Assembly (NCBI GenBank): GCA_922989275.2
Contig: OV277862.1
Span: 65,299,832 to 65,363,831, forward strand
Length of the DNA stretch: 64,000 bases
Direction: 5' to 3'
Source: Gari tellinella
Taxonomy: Eukaryota; Mollusca; Bivalvia; Cardiida; Psammobiidae
Positions 11,680 through 22,303 of this stretch are shown here, in pieces (position 1 is the stretch's first letter; every line of letters begins with the position of its first letter). The notes beneath the pieces are model-generated. The model saw only the letters and a list, made by a program, of their open reading frames with translations. It searched no databases and had not been told where the DNA came from. The position numbers were made by a program, and so were the translations under genes.

Positions 11680-12089
11680 TTAACCCCTTTCTCCATAAAT
11701 GTGCCTTTTTATGCTTCAAATATTTCTACACTAAGAAAAGTAGTTCTCATCTAGAAAGTCCTGAACATGAAATACAAAGGCCATTTCCAGTATCTTTCTA
11801 TATGGTAGCTTAAAGTACATTTAACCCTTAGCCCGCCAAATAAATTGTCGTCTGCTATATTTCTCGTCTGCTTCAAGTTTCAAAGTGCTTCAAAGTTGCT
11901 CAAAATTGCTGAAAATGTTGTCCGAGTGTCAAACAGCTTGGATGCGGATGAGACGCCGAGTTACTCGGCGTCTCATCTGGATCCAAGCTGTTTGCATATG
12001 GAGCTACAGTCGTGAGTGGCAGGCTAAGGGTTCATTTTAAGTGATCATCTGGCTCAAAACTAGAAACAGGCTATTGGGTAAAGGGTTAA
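11680..12089 (+). mobile_element. Family A MITE split by a family C element
   Basis: TTAACCCCTTTCTCCATAAA at left and TTGGGTAAAGGGTTAA at right. The hairpin arm stops at GCTTAAAGTACA (11820) and outer sequence resumes at TTTTAAGTGATCATC. Confidence 0.75.
11821..12034. mobile_element. Family C1 element nested in family A
   Basis: TTAACCCTTAGCCCGCCAAA at left and GGCAGGCTAAGGGTTCA at right, with the C1 palindrome at 11930-11995 (GAGACGCCGAGT...ACTCGGCGTCTC). The right TTAA is mutated to TTCA. Confidence 0.8.
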
Positions 12090-12500
12090 TTCATGGATGT
12101 TGAAGTTGAAGTTTTGTCTGTAATGTCTTATTGAACTGAAGCAATTTACCCCACAGAGATGTCAACCACTTGGCCTGTGTTTTATATATAGCCTGTATCT
12201 GTCCGTTTCAATGATGCGAAAACATTTGACAGATGAAATTATCGCATTTTTCTCGTTTGTCCTTCATAATAGCCAGTTCAATCTTCAGGGGAAATGGTTG
12301 TTGAAGTGATGACTGTTTTAAGATGTTTTCTTTCAATTTACGAAAATGTTAACTGCTTCTATTCTTAATAAAAGATTACTGTTTGCCATTGGGCATAATT
12401 CTTTTCGATGACAGTTTAATGCCATTCCTTTACTCTTAATGCCTTTCAATGCTTCTATAATGCCCTGATAATAGAGCCACATTGGATTTGATCCTGCAAC
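12090..12500. other. No feature recognised
   Basis: Plain AT-rich sequence; no coding or repeat signal that I can support. Confidence 0.5.
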
Positions 12501-12703
12501 CTTAGGTAGATGCTTTCAGCAAGAGCTTGCTGCTTTAATTTCAGCCTACTTTAACCCATTACCCCATAGGCTCTGTTTCTTGTTTGAAAAAAATTAATGA
12601 ACTATTTCTTATGGTGCATCTTCATAATTGTATTAATTTTAATGATTTTCTTCAGTGGAGGCATATATTAAGAGTAACAAGAAATATCTTTAAAAAAGAT
12701 ATT

Positions 12704-13390
12704 CCGTCGCAGGTTAAAGTTTTGTGTGGGGTACAGTGGAGAATCTGTTATTCTTCCCGTTTAAACGCAAACGTACGCAAACGCAAAACACTAAAACGTA
12801 GAAAAGAACAACTTTTGAACAATTCTGATATTTCATGTTTATATTGGTGGCAAACAGTTTGGAGCCTGACCAGACGCCGAGTTACCCGGCGTCTGATCTG
12901 GCTCCAAATTGTTTGCACTGCAAATAATAGTTTTAACGTAAACAGGTTTATTGGGAAAGAATAACACATACCCGGCGTCTGATCTGGCTCCAAATTGTTT
13001 GCACTGCAAATAATAGTTTTAGCGTAAACAGGTTTATTGGGAAAGAATAACACATTCTCTACTGTACAGTATTCACTTAACCAGAGACAAGTGTATACAC
13101 CGATTCTGACTTAACATCTTTCGTAAACAGACTTTCCCACATGCTAAATTTAGAGCTTATCCACGCTAAATTTAGAAAATGATGACATAGACTGCATCTC
13201 AATGTTTTGCCAGGTTTACACTCGCAAGATTGATATGAAAAAATAACAGAACGCCAGTCTAGGCCATTGGCCGATAAGAGTACTGCATTTCAAGCACGTG
13301 ATCATTGACCAGGATTTCTGATCATTCCTGATTGGTTAAATTGTTTCATAGAGTTGCGGTCAAAATACAAAACAGACCCGTCTGCGACGG
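12704..13390. mobile_element. 687 bp element with CCGTCGCAG ends
   Basis: The CCGTCGCAG left end recurs inverted as CTGCGACGG at 13382-13390. Inside, GTACAGTGGAGAATCTG at 12730 is inverted at about 13053-13069, and a C1 palindrome lies at 12849-12921. Flanks share A-rich AAAAAAG. Confidence 0.6.
12884..13055. repeat. 86 bp tandem duplication
   Basis: ACCCGGCGTCTGATCTGG and the following 68 bases occur at 12884 and again at 12970, with one difference visible (TTTTAACG/TTTTAGCG). Confidence 0.9.
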
Positions 13391-13505
13391 GAAAAAAAGG
13401 CTTTTTATGGAGTTAAGGGTTAGGCATCCACTTTATTTCAATGCTGAAAACAATATAATGGGTCAATTATTTAGGAGTCAGAACTTTTGTCTGGCTGCCT
13501 CATCA

Positions 13506-13736
13506 TAGCCCTTTACTGAATTCTAAATTTAATATAAAGAAAATAGGTCCAATTAATACAGTCATGAATATTTACCGTAAGAAATAAAATATTTTCTATA
13601 GCCTAGCAGATGGTAGCTTAAAGCAGGCTGAAAGTAAAGCAGAATGCGCCATAAGGCGCATTCTGCTTTTCTTTCAACCTGCTGTTAACGGTCTCCTGTC
13701 TTCAAAATTTGAAACAGCTGATTGAGTAAAGGGATA
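13506..13736 (+). mobile_element. Family A MITE, degenerate left end
   Basis: Left arm decayed (AGCCCTTTACTG). A clean palindrome at 13615-13686 is followed by TGAGTAAAGGGATAA. Confidence 0.7.
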
Positions 13737-13984
13737 ATAAAGACTTCACAACTTTATTCACAGATAACAGTGACCTGAGACTAAACTGTTTTGCTAATGG
13801 GATGATAATTGGGGAAGATATTCATCTGTTCAGATGACCAAGAGCTAACCCCACCGTGGATATCTGGTGGCAGCAAGTACTGTTCCAGATGCCTAACACT
13901 TTGCATGCTGGGTAATTTCTTCCTCTGTAACAATTGTCGGCTGCTACTGTTCTTAAAGAAGCATTTTCAAAATTTCTTTTTAAA

Positions 13985-14062
13985 ACAAGGTCAGGGTGTC
14001 AAACACTTTGGATTGGAATGGGATGCTGCATTACTAGGTGATCAGGATCAAAACTGTTGGCA
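13985..14062. repeat. Family C1 palindrome, decayed
   Basis: TCAAACACTTTGGATTGGAA ... GATCAGGATCAAAACTGTT, preceded by AACTTTGCATGCTGGGTAA, the usual left arm of C1 elements. Confidence 0.55.
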
Positions 14063-14403
14063 AATATTATTATGGTTTTACTGCTCAGCATGCTAAGAGA
14101 GAAGATATTGGTGAACACTTTCTATGCTGAAAACCAGTATATGTTTATTATTATGCATAGTATGCAAACAGTGTAGACCAAGATCATGGGTCTGCACTGT
14201 TGTTGTTGTTTTTAATAAAAAAACCCAAAACAAACCGTCATAATAATCAACATAATCTTGTATATTTTAAAAAAACAAAATAGCCTGATTCGGCTTATAA
14301 AAGGGTTAACCCTTTTCCAGCTGTAGCTCTTATGTTGTCATCTTCAATGTTTGTTCACTTAAGATTTATGCATATTTACTACAAAGAAATTTAATAACGA
14401 GAG

Positions 14404-14478
14404 TCAAACTGTACGACTCCAGATCAGACACCATGTAATCTAGTATCTGCAGTCTTGATTCAAACTGTTTTCCAATAC
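14404..14478. repeat. Family C1 palindrome, decayed
   Basis: CAAACTGTACGACTCCAGAT ... CTTGATTCAAACTGTTTTCC. Confidence 0.5.
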
Positions 14479-14770
14479 CAGCAAAGTCTCAATCGGCAGG
14501 ACAAGAGTTAATAGCTCTTCCGATTGTGTTTGATTGGCAAAAAATCACAGGCATTGTCATACAGGTCATTTGTAGATTCATACTTACTTGATAATTCATG
14601 ATCAGTTGGTTAGAGGGGGCAGGTGACTTTTACGCCAGTTGACATGGGTGTCTGATGAGGTGTCGATCAGTTTTCAAGATTAACCCTCTCCCCTACTGGA
14701 GTTCCCGAGGACATGTCTGCCTGCTCCTCCTCACATCTTACATTTTGTAACTTGCTATAAAAGAAGCAGC

Positions 14771-15052
14771 TTAACCCATTACTCCATAGATTGACCTTTT
14801 TACTCCTTTTACCCTGGTTTCTAGTTATGAAGACAGGTGAGCACTTAAAGCTGGTTGAAAGTAAAGCAGACTGTGCCTCAAGGCACATTCTGCTTTACTT
14901 TCAGCCTGCTTTAAGCTATCCTCTGTTAGGATCCGATATAGAAAATATTTCTTTTCATGCATGTTATGACTTATGACTGCATGCATCAAAACTATTTTCT
15001 TCAGTGTAGGAATGAATTAAAGGCATAAAAAGGCATATTTATGGAGGAATGG
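14771..15052 (-). mobile_element. Family A MITE
   Basis: TTAACCCATTACTCCATAGA start and palindrome 14846-14917; ends ATTTATGGAGGAATGG and runs directly into an oppositely oriented copy. Confidence 0.8.
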
Positions 15053-15271
15053 TTTGATTTATTCCTCCGCTGAAGAAAATAGTTTCACTATATTGAGTCA
15101 TGAATTGTATGAATCATAAGAAATATTTTCTTTATCCAAGCAGATTGTAGCACAAAGCAGGCTGAAAGTAAAGCAGAATGCTCCTTATGGCACATCCTGC
15201 TTTACTTTAAATCTAGTTTTAGTGGTCTCCTATCTTCAGAACTAGAAAGAGGTTATGGAGTAAAAGGTTAA
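15053..15271 (+). mobile_element. Family A MITE, left end missing, head-to-head with previous
   Basis: Begins inside the left arm (TTTATTCCTCCGCTGAAGAA) and ends TATGGAGTAAAAGGTTAA, with a hairpin about 15152-15222. Confidence 0.75.
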
Positions 15272-15629
15272 ACATATAACAGTAGGATATAGGTGACTTG
15301 TACTTTTCACACTAGCGGAAAATAACTAGTAAAGCACAGATTCAACACCATCTTTGAGTATATTTTGAGTTAGTGATTATAAAAGTGCAGCTTTACTTTG
15401 ATGGGAGAATTTTCAGAGAAAAGATAAAAGCCCCTATGTAAACAACTGAACATGAAATAAGCACTTAGTCGTGACTTGATAATATTATATCAGGAAGTTA
15501 AAAAATACATGTAGTTCATACTGAAAATGTCCTCTGCTTCAGAATAAAAAGTTTACAGAAATCATAAATTGTTTGTAAATTTGTCAAGATTCTTTGTATG
15601 GCAGACAAACAATTGAAGTCCTGCTCAGA

Positions 15630-15690
15630 TGGCGAGACAGTTTGAATCCTGATCAGACGCCAATATAGTCTGTGTTTGGTCTGCATGCAA
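15630..15690. repeat. Family C1 fragment
   Basis: ACAGTTTGAATCCTGATCAG then ACGCCAATATAGTCTGTG; left arm mostly preserved, right arm decayed. Confidence 0.45.
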
Positions 15691-15699
15691 AATGTTTGA

Positions 15700-15881
15700 A
15701 AAAGAGAGATTTTACTGAACAAATCCAACATTTTCTCAATCATTTCAGCGCCAAATCCTATGATGTTACTACTCATTAGAATCGTATCTTCAAGACGATT
15801 CTAATGAGTAGTAACACCATAGGGTTTAATACAGTAATAAAGATTTCAGTTTTTGAAATACTCCCCTTATATGGAGCCCTT
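15700..15881. mobile_element. Family B MITE, left end degenerate
   Basis: Central palindrome at about 15745-15830 (CCTATGATGTTACTACTC) and right end CCCCTTATATGGAGCCC. Confidence 0.75.
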
Positions 15882-16104
15882 TGATGATATAAAGGAAACA
15901 TTTCCTGGAGTTTTTAGTTACAAATCAGTTTCATTAAAACAAATTGGCCTCTGAAATGTGTATTGTTAAGTTGTTTCAAAAACACCACAAATGTCAGCTC
16001 TACTTGTGATTTTGTCATCATCTCTGTGGGACACAGCTGCAGATTTGTTGTTAACTCTTTGCATGCTGGGTAATTCTTACGTCTGCAACATTTGTTGTCT
16101 GCTA

Positions 16105-17537
16105 GAGTAAAAGAGGGCATTATCGACAGTCGGTAATTATCGACACTTCTTTGTAAACCAATCTTTTCTTATCTTCTACGATCTTTTATTACGTCGTCGG
16201 TGTTTTTGAAAGAAAAGTGACGTAGTTTCAAGTCTAGCTCGCGGGAAAACAAATTCAAATGGCAAGACTGAACCATATATAACGCATATTTACACCACCA
16301 ACCGTACATTCAGTCAAAAATATCAGTGACTTATATCGATCGATAAGCAGGTGTCACGTGATGACATATTAGTCATCGGTTTAACCTTGGACTATAGCTC
16401 ATGCTGGATGACTTAATACGACACGTTTATCTCCCTTACCATGTATAATGACCCAAATCGTCAATATTTACAGTAATAAAGAAAAGGACTGGGTGTCGAT
16501 AAATGCCTCCAGGTTTTGGGTTATGTTGGCTGTTATCGACACTGCTTGTGGATCTATCAATGTAAATCCAGATCATTCCCGTTTATGTTATCAGTAGATC
16601 TAGCTCTGGTTCGTAGTACACTAATTAGGAAATAATACAACGTCTATTTCACCTATCTTTTAGCGTAACCAATAGGAACACCCTAGAACGACAAATAAAC
16701 GGGTATAACCGCGAACCTTACAATCAAAATAAACGCAATTAACATATAGATCTAGATCTACATCAAATTTTTTAATTATAGCTACGAATCGATCTATAAC
16801 AGATCAACAAGCATACTTGGGAGAGAGAGAGAGAGAGAAAGAGACGGACAGATATAGACAGAGACAGACAGACAGGCAGAGAGAGAGAGAGACACAGTGC
16901 CAAAAGCCATCTCTGTCTGATTCTCAGGGCACGATGCCATGAAACTTTTAAACGAAAAATATGACCAAAAGCACCACGGGCATTTTCAATGCAACTTTAA
17001 ACCGTTCACAGCCTAACTACAAATGAAGTGCTCAGCAGAAAAGTTTCGAATAAGACAATTACTATAAATGGGCGTCTGATTCGGATCCAAATTATGTAGT
17101 TTAATCGCAATGTACCGGGATCTATTTTAAGGACAACTGATCATGTCACATGACCGAGTGAAAAAAGCTACAGTAGGCTTGGTTTCGCATTAAATTACAC
17201 ATTCCCTCAATCACTTCCTCTGTACTTCAATCTTGTACGATTTATAGAGTTGTCAAGCTCGTCAAATGCTTGAATCTACTGTTATTTGACATATTTAATA
17301 CAGAGATGCATGGGTGTCGATAATTACCTGGATGTGTCGATAATGGACTACGGTGTTTACGTACAGAAGCTATCATACTGAAACGTTAATTGATAAGCCA
17401 GACAAAGGCGATACAGGAGAAAGGAACCAATGAAATTTTCTCTTTCATATAGAGAACGAATAATTTGAGTTGGTAAGACAAAAAGAAGGTTTCTGATTGG
17501 TAGGCTTTTAAGGTGTCGATAATACCCTCATTTACTC
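16105..17537. mobile_element. 1.43 kb TA-flanked DNA element (Tc1/mariner-like ends)
   Basis: Left terminus GAGTAAAAGAGGGCATTATC; the inverted right terminus reads GAGTAAATGAGGGTATTATC. Both sides are flanked by TA (16103-16104, 17538-17539), and the host sequence has a single TA. TGTCGATAA is repeated inside (16134, 16495, 17310, 17514). No transposase frame was seen, so it is non-autonomous. Confidence 0.8.
16818..16895. repeat. (GA)n / (GACA)n microsatellite
   Basis: GAGAGAGAGAGAGAGA followed by GACAGACAGACAGGCAG and GAGAGAGAGAGAGA, within the 1.43 kb element. Confidence 0.9.
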
Positions 17538-17902
17538 TACTGTTCTTAAAATTTCTTTTCAAAATTTCTTTTCAAAACAGGGTTAGTGTGTCAAACAGTT
17601 TTGATCCTGATGAGACGCCGCATTATGCAGCGTCTCATCAGGATCCAAACTGTTTGCAAAGATAATCACTGTGGCAGATATATCCAACGCTAGCATGCAT
17701 AGAGTTAAATGTCATTTAACCCAGGTTGTTATGGTGATGATCAAATATGGAAAAACGTAACAAAAATAATAAGTGCCTGTCTGGTCCTTACCACTCCATT
17801 GAACATTAGATAATATTTCTGTTTAAAATGAGTCATTTGTTGGCAGAAAAATAATATTTATGGACATAATGAATGGCTGAAAATAGTGTGAACTACAGAC
17901 TT

Positions 17903-18095
17903 TTAACCCATTACTCCATAAATATGCCTTTTTATGCCTTAGATATATTCTTCCACTGAAGAAAACAGTTCCAATTTATACAGACATGAATATGCATCTT
18001 AAGAAATATTTTCTATTTTCTAGCAGGTGGTAACTCAAAACAGCAGAAAGTGCCTTAAATGCATAAACATGTGTATCTATGGAGTAACAGGTTAA
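17903..18095 (+). mobile_element. Family A MITE, hairpin deleted
   Basis: TTAACCCATTACTCCATAAA to TATGGAGTAACAGGTTAA, with only a remnant (AAACAGCAGAAAGTGCC) where the palindrome should be. Confidence 0.8.
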
Positions 18096-18375
18096 TATTA
18101 ATACAACATAATTATGCTTGATATTGGTAAAGTTTGAAAAACTGCAGGCAAAGCTTTGGAACAATTTGAAATATGTAAGAAGCGGTGGCATATAAAGACA
18201 GCTGGCTTTTAATGCAGGACTATAGTAATGCTGAAGTTACTAATAAGAAGCATTTGTCCTGCGGGAAACTGAATCTTTAAATAGATTCATTTTCAGTGTT
18301 GATGGGCGTCCATGCATTTACATCTTTTGATTTCAACATACATAATTATATTTATATATTTTTTGTCCATTTCAG

Positions 18376-18655
18376 ACTTTTCCAAATATGGCCAGTTGGA
18401 TAAAGGAGGGGCGGTGCACAAAGATTCTTCCATGTTTTACCCGGCAGGAAATATAGGATACAGTGGCTTGTGATAGTGTTTTAATTCAGTGGGTGGGGAA
18501 ATAGTGAATATCCTTCTATCTGGAGATATCATATATTTATTTTTTCAAAAATTCGTTTGATTAATTTTACTTATTTATGGAGTGAGTGTTGGAAAGTTTA
18601 CTGGAATTATTATTTCACGATTCTATAATATTGGTACTAAGGAGAAGCAGTGAAT
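18376..18655 (+). promoter_or_regulatory. PPP1R16A: Probable 5' UTR with candidate acceptor and uORF
   Basis: A pyrimidine-rich TTTTTTGTCCATTTCAG ends at 18375 and could be the acceptor of a 5' UTR intron, placing the rest of the leader at 18376-18655. Within it, an upstream ATG at 18388 opens a 22-codon frame ending at TAG 18456, well before the main start. Splicing, leader length and use of the small frame are inference. No TATA box or promoter was recognised, so transcription probably starts further upstream. Confidence 0.4.
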
Positions 18656-18908
18656 ATGGCTGATCACAGTGAACTGATCGCGGAGATCGCTTCTGTGGAG
18701 AAAATGAATACTCCAGAGAGGCTCAAACATGCAAAGAAGCGGCGGTCTCAGCAGCTTAAACGTTTTGCAAACTATGAGAAACAGTTAGAAAAGAAAAAGA
18801 ATAAATTATCACAGAATCAAAAACGGAACCAGCGGAATAGAAGAGGGGTGAGATTCATACACAATATAATGCTTCTGGAGGCAGCAGCAAGGAACGATAT
18901 TGAAGAAG
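18656..18908 (+). CDS. PPP1R16A: PPP1R16-like exon 1 (start codon, PP1-docking region)
   Basis: First coding exon of a protein phosphatase 1 regulatory subunit 16 orthologue (MYPT3/TIMAP family), which targets and modulates the PP1 catalytic subunit. It encodes residues 1-84 plus one base of codon 85. The start MADHSELIAEIASVEKMN matches the vertebrate family start in length and pattern, followed by ERLKHAKKRR. Residues 30-37 (RSQQLKRF) fit the MyPhoNE motif R-x-x-Q-[VIL]-K-x-aromatic, with Phe in place of the usual Tyr/Trp. Residues 63-67 (RGVRF) fit an RVxF-type PP1 docking motif. LLEAAARNDIEE (73-84) opens ankyrin repeat 1. The ATG has A at -3 and G at +4, and an in-frame TAA at 18638-18640 supports this start. 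The donor is G|GTAAAG, phase 1. A and B paralogues cannot be separated here; most invertebrates are expected to have one gene. Confidence 0.93.
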
Positions 18909-18926
18909 GTAAAGTTAAATCTTAGT

Positions 18927-19109
18927 CAGGGCTCCAGATAAGGGGAGTATTTCAAAAACTAAAGTCTTCATTTCTGCATTAAACCCTATGATGTTACTAC
19001 TCATTAGAATCGTCTCAAAGAGACGATTCTAATGAATAGTTACACCATAGGGTTTAATGCAGAAATGAGTGAGATTTGCTTAGTTTTCTTCCTCTTATCT
19101 GGAGCCGTG
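18927..19109. mobile_element. Family B MITE just inside intron 1
   Basis: CAGGGCTCCAGATAAGGGG to CCTCTTATCTGGAGCCGTG, palindrome about 18982-19056. It begins 18 bp after the exon 1 splice donor. Confidence 0.9.
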
Positions 19110-19149
19110 CCCTTTACCCCCATTGCCTGTTTCTAGTTTTAAAGGCATA

Positions 19150-19193
19150 GATTTAAGATTTCAAAATACTTCCATTATCTGGAGCTCTGTGTG
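19150..19193. mobile_element. Family B end fragment
   Basis: ATTTCAAAATACTTCCATTA then TCTGGAGCTCTG. Confidence 0.5.
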
Positions 19194-20463
19194 ATTGCCA
19201 TTTCCTCATAAAATTGACCTGCCCTTTATGGTTATATCCTGTCCTGATAAAAACAAATCATAGGAAATCTTCCTGCACTCTGACAGGTAGAAGGTTTTAG
19301 CATAAATTTATTTCCAGGATCCTTTAACCCTTTACTCCATAGCCTATTTCTTGTTTTGATGAAAGGTCACAACTTTAAGCAGGTCGAAAGTTAAGCAGAA
19401 TGCACCTTACAGCTCATTCTGCTTAACATTCAGACTGCTTTAAGCTACTACCTGCTAGGATATAGAAAATATTGCTCATCATACATGTGATATCTCCAGA
19501 TATGGTCGGGAGCTCCCGAAATTAGACCTCTACTTACGATCTCCCGGTCGGGAGACGAAATCTCCCGATATTTCATGAAACCAGGTTCATTTTTTTCAAT
19601 ATGAACTTTTATATAATTTACCTCGTTCGCCGACTCTTAAAATCTTAAAATTGGCCTCAGAGTTCGCTGGCTAATCCATACACACGCTTATCACCAAACG
19701 CTACTGATGCGTGTAAACACGTTACGCAATCGTCGGTAGTTTGAGTGTGTAGCACTATACATGGCATGTATATGGCAGGCTACCAAACAATGTTTGACCA
19801 CACGCGCCTAGTGGGGGTTTGACATACATGCTTTTGATGTATTGTAGATCTAATTGGTTATCAAAAAAAGTGATTGACAGGTTCGCCCCGAATCGGAGAC
19901 CTAGCAACGACAAATTTTAGAAGCGGTGATGCGAAGGATAAAGATCTATGTCGCCGATACGGGTCGGATTAAAATCAGATAATTCTCCGTAAGTTCTGGA
20001 CAAGCACACATTTTATATGAAAGCTGATCAGAATTTAACATTTATGAATTGATTTCCACCACATAATACTTTGAATATTCACGTAACAGAAAAATACTTC
20101 GAAAATTATACCGTTACAAAATGACGGGGCGCCTTAATATTTGCTACGGGAATCACGCATATTTTGTTAGTCTAAAAAGTTTTCCCCAGCATCGTTTTCT
20201 AACAATCAATTAAAATTAAACATTGGACCTAAATTCTTCTGTTTGTTACATACGATTTGTGCAAATGTATAATTATTAAGTTAGATTTTACAACCAATTT
20301 CGCTCGTAAAATTGATTTGCAATCAGTTTTCGCGGTAGAAAATCTAGACGCGTTATTTCGTTGTTAAAACCACGCCCACTTTACGGCGCTAGTAAATGTC
20401 GTCTGCAGACTTTGTCTGCAACAATTCTCTGAGTTAATCTTTGTGTATTTTCTTTCAGAAAAT

Positions 20464-20527
20464 GTCAAACTTTTTGTATCTAGACAAGATGATGCGGCGT
20501 CTCATCTGGATCCATACTGTCTGCAAA
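20464..20527. repeat. Family C1 remnant
   Basis: GTCAAACTTTTTGTATCTAG, then GGCGTCTCATCTGGATCC and ACTGTCTGCAAAC; left arm decayed. Confidence 0.5.
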
Positions 20528-20559
20528 CTTTAGTTATAATAACAGATTGTTAAGTTGCT

Positions 20560-20845
20560 AACTCTTTCTAGATCTACTCCATAGATAGAAATCTAGACCA
20601 TTTGAACAGAGACAGCACTTGGTATACACTGTCTCTGATTTAAACTACTTCATTCATTCTCTCAAGAAAATAGATATAGTTCCAGTTTATCTTTACTAGT
20701 CATGAACAATATAAGAACCATAAGAAATAGTTCTTATATCCTAGCATATGGTAGATCTAGCTTAAAGCAGGCTTAAGCTTTTACTGAAGCAGAATACTTC
20801 TGAAGAGTATTCTGCTTTACTTTCAGCCTAGATGCTAGAATAATA
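20560..20845 (+). mobile_element. Family A remnant inside the 1.6 kb insertion
   Basis: Decayed left arm, then CTAGCATATGGTAG and a hairpin around 20760-20828 with the unusual tip ATACTTCTGAAGAGTAT, whose two arms changed together. Confidence 0.55.
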
Positions 20846-21377
20846 GGGCCATGTCAGTATTAGAAAAACTATATCTCTGGGTGAAAATTGTCTCTGTCTT
20901 AGTGGTCTATAGACTTATCTATTCACTGATTTTAAAAAAAATAAGCAATTAGTGATTAACTTATGAAAATAGATAAATGTGTTAGATTTTCATCGCCTGC
21001 GATTAGTTTTGTCGCGAAAAAAGCTCCCTATTTGGAACCCCAATCTCCCTATTAAAATTTCCAGATCTCCCTATTTGGGTCCAAGAAAATATCACATGTA
21101 TGTTACTCATGCTACATAATCTATTTAAGTCTGTATAATTCTGCAGTGATAGAAAAACTTAAAAATACATAATCTGTCTATCTATGGAGTAAAGGGTTAA
21201 ATAAACAGCTATCTGTCAGGATGTAGCTTATAGTTTCCTACTGCTCTTTATCAGAACAAGGTAGACTTACATTTTCTAAACATAAATGGTGGATCCAGAT
21301 CAGGCCCCACTTAATGTGTGACATAATCATTTTACATCGACAGTCTTGTGGAGTCCCACAAATACTCAAAACTATGA

Positions 21378-21444
21378 CTTACAGTGCAGACCCTTATCAG
21401 AGGGCTCAGGAGCCCTCTGATAAGGGTCTACACTGTTTGCAAAT
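21378..21444. repeat. Family C2 palindrome
   Basis: TTACAGTGCAGACCCTTATC with inverted GATAAGGGTCTACACTGTTT; both arms carry the same TTATC variant. Confidence 0.85.
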
Positions 21445-21735
21445 AATGAACATACTTGTTTCGCGCACAGTTGCGGTTACGCTACTGCACTACCATCAGC
21501 AAGTCTTCCCTTATAATATTGGTAATTGCAAGCGTTTACTAGATCTGTAAGAGAAATTGCCCCTTCTTCTAGTAGCACTGACTATTAGTTATAGGGGGAA
21601 ATGTCTGCACTATAAATTGTTCCTATTTCTCTCCTTAATGGCTGTCTGCTTTACTCCTGTCCTGCCCTCAGCTGACCCTGTCTGTGGTCAATGAGGTCTT
21701 GTCGGAGTGCTTATGATTGTCAGGCTTTACTGACA

Positions 21736-21946
21736 TAATCATACCTTCAGAGAAGGGAAGTATTTCAAACATTAAAGTCCTTATCATGCTTCTATCAAAC
21801 CTTATGGTGTGACTTCTCAATGGAATAGCTTTGTTGAGATGATTCCAATGAGAAGTCACAAAACCATTGTGGCTTTATATGAAACGTTAAGCAGAAAATG
21901 TTGTAAACGTTAACTTCATTTTGCTCTTGTTTTGAGCTCTGCATAA
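21736..21946. mobile_element. Family B MITE, diverged
   Basis: TTCAGAGAAGGGAAGTATTTC at left, a GGTGTGACTTCTCAATGGAA palindrome, TTTTGAGCTCTG at right. Confidence 0.65.
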
Positions 21947-22303
21947 TAATTAATATTTCAGATGGTAACTGTTTCTTTTCTGTCATTTTGTACTTATCAT
22001 TTAAGAAATTGTGTGTGCTATAGATGACTGCTGTAAACAAAATGATTTTTCACCAGCTGGAAACCCTTCTTGCCTGATATTGATACGAAAGTACTTGTCA
22101 TGTTTGAAGTACAGTGTCAGTAGTCTAAAACATGGATGACAATTATGATAGATTCTTGATGCAGTTTTGTAAACAAATCTTCAAGTGCAGTTTAGTTGCA
22201 ATATTACGAACACTTAAAAAGATACTCAAAAAGATGCTTGATTTGAATGTTTTATAATGCATTTTTCTGAAGATTTGTTTGCTTTAGAAAAAGATTTATA
22301 ACT

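Larger units (their letters stand above)
12551..13423 (-). mobile_element. Family A element interrupted by a 687 bp insertion
   Basis: TTAACCCATTACCCCATAGG at left and CTTTTTATGGAGTTAAGGG then TTAG at right. The hairpin is lost. The two parts are separated by the element at 12704-13390. Confidence 0.6.
16051..17708. mobile_element. Family C1 element split by a 1.43 kb insertion
   Basis: TTAACTCTTTGCATGCTGGG at left, AGCATGCATAGAGTTAA at right, TTAA on both sides. The C1 palindrome is at 17588-17658 (GAGACGCCGCATTATGC). The outer sequence GTTGTCTGCTACTGTTCTTA is split at its TA. Confidence 0.85.
19485..21105. mobile_element. 1.6 kb inserted element, class unclear
   Basis: ACATGTGATAT at its left is inverted as ATATCACATGT at its right. 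The interior has TCGGGAGATCTCCCG-type motifs (GGGAGCTCCCG, TCTCCCGGTCGGGAGA at 19540) and, on the right, CTCCCTATTTGG repeats. A C1 remnant (20464-20527) and a family A remnant (about 20560-20840) lie within it. Confidence 0.5.
19324..21200 (-). mobile_element. Family A element split by a 1.6 kb insertion
   Basis: TTAACCCTTTACTCCATAGC at left, palindrome 19373-19443, then the arm is broken at CATACATGT. It resumes near 21099 and ends TATGGAGTAAAGGGTTAA. Confidence 0.7.

Noticed and set aside
12584..12964. 126-codon frame, the longest in the window
   Set aside because: It runs through a family A remnant, a C1 palindrome and the tandem duplication; no protein-like conservation.
18650..18655. 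A GTG start two codons before the ATG of the PPP1R16-like gene
   Set aside because: Nuclear genes rarely start at GTG; the ATG at 18656 has a strong context and matches the family's N-terminus.
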